Assembly (NCBI RefSeq): GCF_000090795.2
Contig: NW_003546246.1
Span: 853,821-889,955, forward strand
Length of the DNA: 36,135 nucleotides
From: Amphimedon queenslandica
Lineage: Eukaryota; Porifera; Demospongiae; Haplosclerida; Niphatidae
Direction of reading: 5' to 3'
Position numbers and translations under genes: made by a program. Shown piece after piece: positions 11,161 to 19,293 of this stretch; the stretch's first letter is position 1; every line of letters begins with the position of its first letter. The notes below the pieces were generated by a model. The model saw only the letters and a list, made by a program, of their open reading frames with translations, had not been told where the DNA came from and did no database searches.

Positions 11161-11742
11161 AAAAAAGGGGGAAACTCAGGCAAAAATACAGAAAATAATA
11201 AAAATAACTCATGAAACACTACTAAAGTACATTACAAAAAATGATCAGTAACCAGAATGTGATATCCATGCCTTGCAATAGGTAAAGGATCAGCTACAGC
11301 TTGTAATACGTCATCATAATCTTTTAAGTAATATTTAACTGAGCTAAATGCCTCTTCAAATGGATTCAGATCAGGACTGTAAGGCGGTAAGTAGAAAAGT
11401 AAGATTCCAGCATCTTCAAGAAGTTGTTTGACACCTGAAACATGATGGATTGAGCAGTTATCCATGATAATGATAGACTTCTTTGGTGAGCCATCAAATG
11501 GTTCCATTTCAGGTATAACCGTTCCTCAAATAAAATCAAAAAAAATGTTAGAATTAACTGAAGCAACAGTGAAATCTACAGCATGTAGTCCTTCAAGAGA
11601 CATGGCAGTTAGTGCAGATATTCTTTTACCACGAGCTTGAATTCTATGACAAACTGGCAAAATGCCTCTCATTGAATACCCAAATTTTCAATTGTGGTCT
11701 CTGGCATCACTACCCATTTCATTTATCCAAACAAAGAAGTCA

Positions 11743-11748
11743 GTTTTA
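11743..11748 (+). repeat. left 6-bp target-site duplication (GTTTTA)
   Basis: GTTTTA at 11743-11748 abuts the TATGGCA terminus and is repeated exactly at 15425-15430 after the other terminus. Confidence 0.88.
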
Positions 11749-11817
11749 TATGGCAGGCCAAATGGTTCAAAATTATAATAGAGGCATATTACATAATATG
11801 GTAGGTAAGCACACTAT

Positions 11818-11925
11818 ATCCTTAGCATATGATATCCTTAGCACGTAATATACTTAGCATGTGATATGCTTAGCATATTTTCGCAAATGCTAAGGATATG
11901 ATATGGTTAGCATAACATGATATCA
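11818..11925 (+). repeat. subterminal TTAGCAT/ATATCC repeats (left)
   Basis: Several copies of CTTAGCAT/CACRT followed by ATGATATCC-like words occur in both orientations (TTAGCATATGATATCC, GCTAAGGATATGATATGG). The mirror set lies at 15245-15360. Clusters like this next to termini are commonly transposase binding sites; that role is inferred. Confidence 0.7.
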
Positions 11926-11999
11926 GCTTACATTTAATAATGTCCCTCTAGGAGGTGTGGCTATCAAATAATCAAATGGGTGGAGTTTAAAGGGGAAAA

Positions 12000-13877
12000 A
12001 TGGCCAACGAATGGGACATGTATTTCTCTTTTGTTTCTCANNNNNNNNNNNNNNNNNNNNNNNNNNNNNNNNNNNNNNNNNNNNNNNNNNNNNNNNNNNN
12101 NNNNNNNNNNNNNNNNNNNNNNNNNNNNNNNNNNNNNNNNNNNNNNNNNNNNNNNNNNNNNNNNNNNNNNNNNNNNNNNNNNNNNNNNNNNNNNNNNNNN
12201 NNNNNNNNNNNNNNNNNNNNNNNNNNNNNNNNNNNNNNNNNNNNNNNNNNNNNNNNNNNNNNNNNNNNNNNNNNNNNNNNNNNNNNNNNNNNNNNNNNNN
12301 NNNNNNNNNNNNNNNNNNNNNNNNNNNNNNNNNNNNNNNNNNNNNNNNNNNNNNNNNNNNNNNNNNNNNNNNNNNNNNNNNNNNNNNNNNNNNNNNNNNN
12401 NNNNNNNNNNNNNNNNNNNNNNNNNNNNNNNNNNNNNNNNNNNNNNNNNNNNNNNNNNNNNNNNNNNNNNNNNNNNNNNNNNNNNNNNNNNNNNNNNNNN
12501 NNNNNNNNNNNNNNNNNNNNNNNNNNNNNNNNNNNNNNNNNNNNTGTTACATTTTTAACGCATTTTTTGTCCAGGAGAAGGCTGGAGCTTGACTTAGCTG
12601 ATGACCCGACGACAGTCATTAGTGATGATGACCTCTCAGATTTCATAACTGACATGCTGACTGTTACACCAGATGTTGGACAGTCTTTGGTCCTGGGAAG
12701 GTTAAGGTCTTTGGGCTATAAGGTTACTAGAGAGGGAGTCCGAGCTGCATTGAGGCTCAATAATAGCCCATTAAGTCGTGCGCTGAGGTGGCCTGGGGTA
12801 TCAACTCATAGGCGCCCCTACTCCATTCCTGGCCCAAACTCCTTGTGGCACATTGGTAAGAGAGAGTTGTGATGTCTGATACCATTATAGGTACAGATAT
12901 TTGCAGCATTAAATTTCACAGTTTTTGAAAATATTAATCTTTTTAAGATGTAAACTTCTTGGTGTTAAAATTAGCTCTGACAGCAAAATTGTAAAAATTA
13001 ACCCACTGTGAAATTTTGTACTTTGACGGCATGGCATACGTTAGACTAGTTTAGGTAGTCATTGTAGTTATTAATTTTTGAAATTTAATTTCATCTCTAT
13101 TTTGATCATTTCAATGCAGATGGCCACCATAAACTTACACGATGGCGCTTTGTAACTCATGCAGGCACAGATGAATACAGCCGACTTATTGTCTATCTCA
13201 ACTGTTCCGATAATAATCGTGCCAGCACTGTATTAGATGCATTTACGAAAGCTGTTCTTAAATTTCACTTGCCATCAAGAGTTTGTTTAGACCATGGCAC
13301 CGAAAATGTGTTAGTCGCTCAATATATGCTAGAGAAAAGAGGTAGTAATAGAGGCAGTATCATTACTGGGCCTTCTGTGCATAATCAACGGGTCAAAAGA
13401 TTGAGAAGAGATGTTTTTAGTGGGGTGATAAAGCTGTACAAAAGGTTGTTCTACTATATGGAAGATACTCACATATTGGATCCAATCAATGAGCGTCACC
13501 TTTATGCACTACACAACATTTTTCTTCCACGAATTAATAGAGGTCTTCAAACATTTTGTGATGCATGGAATCATCATCAAATTCAAACTGCACAGCACAA
13601 AACTCCACACCAACTGTTTACCTCAGGCATGCTGTTACTGCGCCACACTAGGAGAGCTGCTATGGACTTCTTTGAAGAAGTAGATGAAACTTATGGCATC
13701 GAGGAAGATCAACCTGGTGTACCTCAAGAGGAAACCGTTACTATTCCTCGAATTAATTTTCAACTATCACCCAATGATACGCTTCACCTACAGCAATTAA
13801 TTGATCCGCTTCAACAATCACAAAACTATGGAATTGACCTTTATGAACAAGTAGTTGCATTCATTGAACAGCACTGA
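12000..13877 (+). pseudogene. IS3EU-like transposase gene: N-terminal exon, HTH region in gap, integrase-type DDE core
   Basis: Exon 1 starts at ATG 12000 (MANEWDMYFS) and runs into the assembly gap. The right arm shows that the missing part encodes a helical domain and a GRPRFDVRKE...SLSEIAALVGISRSTLYR helix-turn-helix. Exon 2 follows a TTGTCCAG acceptor (about 12572) and encodes LELDLADDPTTVISDDDL. It ends WHI at 12855, followed by donor GTAAGAG. The intron is 12856-13119 (acceptor CAATGCAG). Exon 3, 13120-13877, gives [15 protein letters not shown], with the first Asp made at the splice junction, then CLDHGTENV (second Asp, codon 13290) and [12 protein letters not shown]. The third catalytic position, 35 residues after the second Asp, is Lys (codon 13395) where the family has Glu (NQRIERLWRD), and the following Trp is Arg. 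The reading frame is open, but catalysis should be lost. Confidence 0.82.
12041..12544. other. assembly gap (504 N)
   Basis: A run of N inside the left inverted arm. The matching part of the right arm (14741-15133) is about 393 nt, so the true gap is probably nearer 390 than 504 nt. The missing part should hold most of exon 1, the helix-turn-helix and the short intron. Confidence 0.95.
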
Positions 13878-14277
13878 GTCTAACGATTGTTTTGCAATGT
13901 ATAAATGTTGAAATGTTTCTGTTGCAACTAAAAATTTATTTTGCTTATAAAAAGATATAATCTTTTAAAACTTTCATTGTCAATTTAAACAGCTGAGAGC
14001 AGTGCCAAACAATAAAATTGCAACTAAATAAAGTAAAGGAGATATAGAGTAGACCTAATGCCCACTTGGGGTGTGGCTGAGAATGAAAGCTCTTTGTATT
14101 ACCCCAGTTTACAGGTGTAATATATTTATGGTTGTTTTACATTACTGTTACACAAAGAACATTATTGTAGGAAATAATTGTTTTTAGTAAATAAAGAAGT
14201 GGTAAGGGGTAAATGAAGCAAAAGGGGTAAATGCAGCAAAACAAAATGAATAAATGATTGACAGTCAAAATAACAAA
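13878..14277. other. spacer between convergent integrase and HECT-lobe genes
   Basis: AT-rich, no coding frame. AATAAA-type polyadenylation words occur near 14031 and 14190 on the plus strand, suitable for the integrase transcript. Confidence 0.55.
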
Positions 14278-15174
14278 TCAAAGAGAATCCACCAAAGAAG
14301 AGTCATCATTGTTCAATATGTGATCTATTTCTTCTTCAAAGTCACTATATGTAGCATATGTAATAGGTAACTCTAGCATGCATGCACATGCATGGTATAT
14401 AGGCCTTCTAGCATATCCTTCAAGATGATTAAAAGTGACAGTTAAACCTTTGCCCGTACAAACAGATGAACCGGTAGTAAATCTCATAAACTGTCGAAGA
14501 TCTCTTTTAATACCAACATACTGACGAAGATACATCAGTACACGCTCTTCAGCAGGAGTGCATGGATTGCTGCCAGAATCAATAACCTTCCCAGGACCAA
14601 AGACTGTCTAACATCCGGTGTAACAGTCAGCATGTCGGTTATAAAATCTGAGGTCGTCATCACTAATGACTGTAGTCGGGTCATCGGCTAAGTCAAGCTC
14701 CAGCGTTCTCCTGGAAAAACAATTCGTTAAACATGTAACAATAATCTGTTACAAATACCTATACAATGTTGATCTAGATATTCCAACTAAAGCTGCGATT
14801 TCACTCAATGAAAATGATAACGATTTCAAGTACTCTAGTTCCTCTTTTCTTACATCAAATCGTGGGCGTCCTGCCACGCCAGTATGTATAGAGTGACATC
14901 CTATTCCAATAAATCTGACAATATTGTCTGAGTAATCTTCCCATTGAGACTTAAGAGATCGCACACAAGTAAGCAACTGAGACAGCTGAAAGCAGAGCTG
15001 ATGTAACCAAGCACGAGAAAGAGCCCTCATTAAAGCTGTCACAGTTTCTTCAATATAGTCCAGTTGCTCCAGTACATAATGAGTATATCTTTCATTGCAA
15101 ACACCAAACTGTCTTTCGCTGTCAATGAGAAACTGAGAAACAGAAGAGAAATACATGTCCCATTCGTTGGCCAT
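14278..15174 (-). pseudogene. second gene of the IS3EU-like element: shared N-terminal exon joined to a HECT-like C-lobe
   Basis: Exon 1 (15174-14759) is open and encodes MANEWDMYFSSVSQFLIDSE..., a helical region and a helix-turn-helix (SLSEIAALVGISRSTLYR). A 48-nt intron follows (donor AG|GTATTT at 14758, acceptor TTCCAG ending 14711). Exon 2 restarts RTLELDLADDPTTVISDDDL as in the integrase gene, but a 2-nt loss near 14650 shifts frame, and a TAG lies at 14610-14608. From 14582 the sequence is unrelated to the integrase gene. The frame to 14278 reads LRQFMRFTTGSSVCTGKGLT...HACACMLELPITYATYSDF. It resembles the HECT E3 ligase C-lobe (consensus F-hTGS ... HTCFN-x-LDLPxY), with the thioester Cys at the first Cys of HACAC. 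HECT ligases pass ubiquitin to substrates through that Cys. The roughly 250-residue N-lobe is absent, so this copy is an internally deleted remnant or depends on a partner. Confidence 0.72.
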
Positions 15175-15424
15175 TTTTCCACTTTAAACTCCACCCATTT
15201 GATTATTTGATAGCCACACCTCATAGAAGGACATCATTAAATGTAAGCTGATATCCTGTTAGCTAACCATATCATATCCTTAGCATTTGCGAGAATATGC
15301 TAAGCATATCACATGCTAAGTATATTACGTGCTAAGGATATCATATGCTTAGGATATAGTGTGCTTACCTACCATATTATGTAATATGCCTCTATTATAA
15401 TTTTGAACCATTTGGCTTGCCATA
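14583..15424 (-). repeat. right long inverted arm
   Basis: Inverted counterpart of 11749-12704. It is complete here, without a gap, and supplies the sequence missing from the left arm. Confidence 0.85.
14711..14758 (-). other. 48-nt spliceosomal intron in the shared 5' gene segment
   Basis: Donor GTATTTGT and acceptor TTTTTCCAG. Splicing joins STLYR to RTLELDL in frame, whereas reading through meets TAA at once. The same acceptor region is preserved in the left arm. Confidence 0.75.
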
Positions 15425-15430
15425 GTTTTA
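15425..15430 (+). repeat. right 6-bp target-site duplication (GTTTTA)
   Basis: Exact copy of 11743-11748. Joining the two flanks at one copy restores continuity of the Tc1-like transposase sequence. Confidence 0.88.
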
Positions 15431-15959
15431 AATCCTAACACACTTGAGCCATAAAACAAGATCTAAACAAAGAAGATCTTTGCTTTACAACAGTCTTAAC
15501 TTTTTTTCGAGTTATGCCACTCCTTCGTAACTGCCTGCACACTGTTGATCCAGAAACTCTGATCCCAGTTGCTGCCACAATTTGCTGGCACATCTCAGTC
15601 AAATACATGCAAGGACTCTGCATAACTATTGCAAAGATAAGTAACTCGTGGTGTTCGTTTGGAGAATGACAATGGGGTCTAGCCTTAGGTTTTGAAGGCA
15701 CTACTTCACCAGTAATAACAAATGTCCTGTAGATGCGGTGAGCAGTTGATTGTGCAACCTGTAGGTGGCTACTAATATCACTGAAAGTCATTTCCATTCC
15801 TATTCTTCGCCATACAACTCTCCAACCAATATCTGCTGTATATGCTAAAGTCCTATTTAGTTCTGCAGACATTATTAATAGTGAACTTGGGTTGTTACCA
15901 TGGCCACTCAACGGCCACCGCACCCACGCCACGTCCACATGCATACACTAACGGATTCA

Positions 15960-15979
15960 AAGTGAACTGAAATCAACAG
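15960..15979 (-). repeat. right terminal inverted repeat of the Tc1-like element
   Basis: The reverse complement reads CTGTTGATTTCAGTTCACTT, identical to the left end. It is followed by TA at 15980-15981. Confidence 0.9.
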
Positions 15980-15981
15980 TA

Positions 15982-16860
15982 CCTGATGTAGCATTTAATT
16001 GTTTCCGTGTTACCTCTGGATATCTCAGTACACTTAAAAAATGGCAGAAATAATTATTTTGAGGCGTGGTTACCCTAAAATCATACATAAGTTGTAATCA
16101 ATTAATTAAAAATGGCTGAAAGTACATTCCTTAGTGATGCTTTCACAAATACAATGTTTCCTTGACAATGCATGATCTAAAGACACTGAATACCCAGTTG
16201 ACATAAGCAAAGGATTTGTTTAAGCCAGCAAAGTAGTGAAAAATTACTTTTATAATGTACTTTAGTTTTTATGAAGTAACTACATTACTGCAAACTTTGA
16301 TGATATACTTTTTACCGGCAGAACCGTGGATGTAAGTTCTAATAAGTAGTTATAGAGAAAATGAAGTGTTATTGACGGTAGATGCATCTCACTTTAATTA
16401 CAAGACATCCAGCGGTGTTTAAATTAGTTTAAACTGTTAAGGATTCTATCCAGATTTACTGGGCAATAACAAGTTATTAGCAAAAATCATGAAATGGAAA
16501 AAAGATGGAGGAAAAAATACTTGCATTATTTTTCATTTCTTTGAAAAGAAAAAAATGGAATTATCTATGTAATTTAATTGCCGCAACTTCTGACTAATTT
16601 TGCACAATAAGAAAGAAAAGAAAGAAGTTCAATTTGCTATTAAATATTTTAGAGAAAATAAAGTTCTTTCGAAGGTAGATGTGCGTTACTTTCATTATAA
16701 GATATCTAGGAGTATTACATTTGCTTTAAACTGTGAAATGTTTAATTCAAAATTACTCCGCCATACTGTTGGAAAAAATTTCTAATAATAATGAAAAAGT
16801 TTAATTATTAACAAAAATAATCATGCATCACTTAAATGTTATTCAAATACGTTGGATATT
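15982..16860. repeat. non-coding, with a degenerate direct repeat
   Basis: A block near 16350-16440 (AGAGAAAATGAAGTG...GGTAGATGCATCT) recurs in diverged form near 16648-16740 (AGAGAAAATAAAGTT...GGTAGATGTGCGT). Both run on through AAGATATCYAG-like and TTTAAACTGT words. No coding content is recognised. Confidence 0.5.
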
Positions 16861-16867
16861 ACCTTAA

Positions 16868-19293
16868 TGACACTGATGATGAAGACTCTCATGATAATGA
16901 AAGTCCACGACTTGACACCTTCTCTGTCTCCGATGATGAAAGTGATGCTGATGAAAACTTCCACCTGCAGGTTTGGCTGCTGCATGCAGGAGCAGAAGAC
17001 CAGCAGGAGTTTTAGCAGCAAGTAGACCAGGAGCTAATAGTGAAGAGGCAGAGCCTATAAGTATAGAGGAGAGACAAGTAGGTACTAGAGAGAGAGTTGT
17101 GATCAATCTTTAGGAAAGGGTGTTGTGGTAACAAGTGTTATGAGCAGTTTGATGATGATTATATAAGGAGAGTAAGGTGGGAATTAACGAAGTAACAACT
17201 GGATTTGGTCATAATGGGACGGCTAATGGCCTGCATCAATGTAAGTGCTACAACTTGCACAAACAAGAAGACCAGCAGGGAAAAGAAACAGCAGCAGAAT
17301 TGTTACTATCATGGGATGGTCAAAGTAAACAACAGTTGTTACAACTAAATAACTCACAAGATGTGTCAAGTTTTTTATGTTTATTAATGGCATTGTGCAT
17401 AACAGGCTCAAGTCTTTGATAAGGCATGTCAAGACTTAGGGCTGTAAACCAAGCTACATGCAACAAATATTTAAAAAAAAATTACTTACTCTTAACTCTT
17501 CCGTAGAATTCATGGAAACACAGGTCATCAACCACAGAAGCGTTAGCTAACAAAAACATCAAAAAAATGTTTTTGAGGAGGGTTGTGGTGGAACATGGCA
17601 TACTTTTGCCAGGGAGAACACCAGGGGTTAAGGATTATATAAACAGGCTAAACTTCCTCCATCAAGTATGTCCTAAAGGCTGATATATGGAATGTACGAG
17701 GTATCTTGCAATGAACAGGAACTAATACCTTCCGAGTCAGCGTTTAAGTTGGCTTGGAAGTTGTATGTTCCTTGCAATCACATAATGAAGCCAATAACGG
17801 ACCTCTGCTTGACGTGTAGTAAGAACAGCAGGGCATTAGTGAGGAGCTGTAACACATCTGTGGAGAAACAATCTGAGGTAAACATTATGGTGATCTATGA
17901 TTAAAACTAACCTCTTCATAACTTCAGGTGCTTCAAAAGGCAAGGAAACATATGTGACGATAATTGACAAAAGGTACCTAAAGGAGGATTTTTAAATTTA
18001 TTATTACAATGAAAAATGTAAACCTTGAAGTGCTCTTTTAGTCAACAATTGTTTCTAAATGTTACATAGTAAATTTTTCATTCTCTGGAATAATTTTATG
18101 ACAAACGAAGCTCAGAAAGTTGGATTTTTAAGGCTATAAAGACCAATTTTCCAATGCACCATATGGTACCTTTTGTCAATTGTGGTCACATATTGATTTT
18201 GTGACAAAGGAGAGGGAACACTTTCGAGCAAAATTGAATAGAGTGAGTGGGTCGGAGAAGAGATTAAGTGTATTTGTGCAAAATCCTGTCATTCCTATAC
18301 CGGAAATTCATTACAGGCTTGATTATGCACAGCAAATACCTGAAAAGAATAAGTATAAAATTTAATTATTGTAATTTTAATATGCTAGGTTCACTTTCCA
18401 AGTGACCCACTGCGAACAGGGCCTACTTATTTTCTTATGTCAAGGAAATGTGGCCAATTTGGGTTCTGCTGTGAGGCTTTTCCTAAGCAGGTCACATATT
18501 TAGTTGACGAATGCGTGGACACTGGAAAAAGAGCCAATACAGTTATCAGTTACTTTCATCCCTACCTAGAAAGCTATGGTATCAATGTTATCACAGTTCA
18601 TCTGAATGATGACAACTGTACAGGCCAGAACAAAAACAATGCTATAATGCAATACATGGCCTGTAGAGTATTGACAGAGAGAAATAGGTCCATAAAAATA
18701 TCTTTTCTCCCTGTAAGCCATACGAAGTTCTCTCCTGACTGGTGCTTCGGATTGATCAAGCAACACTTTAGGAAGACTGATGTTGGTTGCCTTGAGGATG
18801 TCGCTACTGTAGTCGATGAATCCACTCATGTGAATGTTCCTCAACTGGTAGGAACAGCAGAAGGGCAGGTAATTGTCCAGCCTTTTGATTGGGCAGGGTT
18901 TTTAAACCCCTTTTTAAAGTCGATCAAAGACATGAAAAGATCCACCACTTCACCTTTGAGGAGCAATCACTGAGGGGAGAAGACTTGTTCGTTCAAGCAA
19001 CATGCACTGAAACACCACTGTCAGTCAGATTCCTTAGAGATACCAGCATCAGTCTTCCCAGCTCTATGCCACCTGAAATACCACCAAAAGGGCTAACAGC
19101 TGATAGGCAATGGTATCTTCATGATAGGATAAGTGAATTTTGTCGTAAATGTTGTAAGGACAAAGCCTATCATAAACCATCAATGCCTAAACCAGCTGTA
19201 GCGGCTTCAAACATACCTCAGGCACCACAGGGGATTTCTTTGGATGAATTTAGTCCCCCTCAAAAGCGTCGTAACAATACTACACGTAATTAG
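16868..19293 (+). pseudogene. multi-exon DUF7869-type transposon gene, broken
   Basis: Plus-strand blocks occur in the order expected for a family I recall as DUF7869-containing and multicopy in aquatic invertebrates. They are: an acidic N-terminus (SDDESDADENFHLQ, about 16940); a Cys motif ([11 protein letters not shown], about 17120) then QLDLVIMGRLMACIN and a GTAAGT donor at about 17240; CVKFFMFINGIVHNRLKSL near 17370; KPITDLCLTCSKNSRAL near 17790 with a GAG|GTAAAC donor; and VLQKARKH, interrupted by a MITE. After the MITE come DFVTKEREHFRAKL, EIHYRLDYAQQ, then VHFPSDPLRTGPTYF, CGQFGFCCEAFPKQVTYLVDE, LNDDNCTGQNKNN (candidate catalytic Asp) and HTKFSPDWCFGLIKQ, and finally EKIHHFTFEEQS to a TAG at 19291. 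Breaks: stops near 17190, 17435 and 17635; a donor reading AT instead of GT after YAQQ (about 18333); and a frameshift near 18915-18945. The reaction is unknown; a DDE-like transposase role is inferred. Confidence 0.72.
17953..18190. mobile_element. 238-bp MITE inserted in an exon of the DUF7869-type gene
   Basis: The left end TGTGACGATAATTGACAAAA (continuing GGTACC) and the right end GGTACCTTTTGTCAATTGTG (continuing GTCACA) are imperfect inverted repeats of about 26 nt. TA flanks both ends (17951-17952, 18191-18192). The interior has no coding frame. Removing it with one TA restores the host frame as ...KARKH-I-DFVTKER..., strong evidence for both the boundaries and the insertion. Confidence 0.88.

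Larger units (their letters stand above)
11749..12704 (+). repeat. left long inverted arm
   Basis: Matches the reverse complement of 14583-15424 from TATGGCA down to CTGGGAAGGTTA; beyond that the two sides diverge completely. It contains the terminal repeat, subterminal TTAGCAT repeats, the leader, exon 1 (mostly lost in the gap) and the start of exon 2. Confidence 0.85.
11749..15424. mobile_element. IS3EU-like DNA transposon with very long inverted arms, nested in the Tc1-like transposase
   Basis: The 3676-bp element begins TATGGCA and ends TGCCATA, flanked by the 6-bp duplication GTTTTA. A 6-bp duplication, TAY-type ends and an IS3/retroviral-type integrase core fit what I recall of the IS3EU superfamily; the name is inference. 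The left arm (11749-12704) and right arm (15424-14583) are inverted copies, about 95% identical over the outer 290 bp and about 90% over the inner 160 bp by eye. Each arm contains about 250 bp of leader, then ATGGCCAACGAATGGGACAT, so both drive inward coding of the same N-terminal exon. The unique centre encodes the integrase core on plus and a HECT-like lobe on minus, convergently. A 504-nt run of N lies in the left arm. Confidence 0.85.
11232..15872 (-). pseudogene. IS630/Tc1-type DDE transposase, broken and split by a nested transposon
   Basis: The N-terminal part lies at 15872-15435. I choose the start ATG at 15872 because the next residues (MSAELNRTLAYTADIGWRVV) match the start I recall for this family. 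A helix-turn-helix follows (MTFSDISSHLQVAQSTAHRI), then a second helical domain ending TRKKVKTVV. The coding sequence is then interrupted at 15424/11749 by the inserted element and resumes at 11742-11232 on the same strand. The catalytic part has FVWINEMGSD (first catalytic position, normally Asp in DETGS, here Asn), IIIMDNCSIHH (second Asp) and YSPDLNPFEEAFS (third acidic residue), with 34 residues between the second Asp and the Glu, a DD34E-like spacing. Stops: near 15418 just before the junction, after RDHN (about 11697) and after FDFI (about 11525). The latter two are TGA where Arg is expected, consistent with CpG decay. Clearly non-functional. Confidence 0.85.
9986..15979. mobile_element. 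Tc1/mariner (IS630-like) transposon with two convergent genes, host of a nested insertion
   Basis: The left end at 9986-10005 reads CTGTTGATTTCAGTTCACTT. The reverse complement of 15960-15979 is identical over these 20 nt, with partial similarity beyond. Both ends are flanked by TA (9984-9985 and 15980-15981), the target-site duplication of the Tc1/mariner superfamily. Inside are a minus-strand IS630/Tc1-type transposase with its start close to the right end, and an intact plus-strand ORF close to the left end. Removing the 3676-bp nested element and one 6-bp target copy gives an ancestral length of about 2.3 kb, typical for Tc1/mariner. Confidence 0.88.

Noticed and set aside
11006..11212. 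Ile-rich frames on both strands
   Set aside because: Products of the (TAA)n microsatellite, not proteins.
15039..15224. Alternative minus-strand frame overlapping the IS3EU-like exon 1
   Set aside because: Out of frame with the helix-turn-helix exon, which is conserved between both arms.
16839..17106. Minus-strand frames of 60-80 residues
   Set aside because: Antisense to the acidic N-terminal exon of the DUF7869-type gene.
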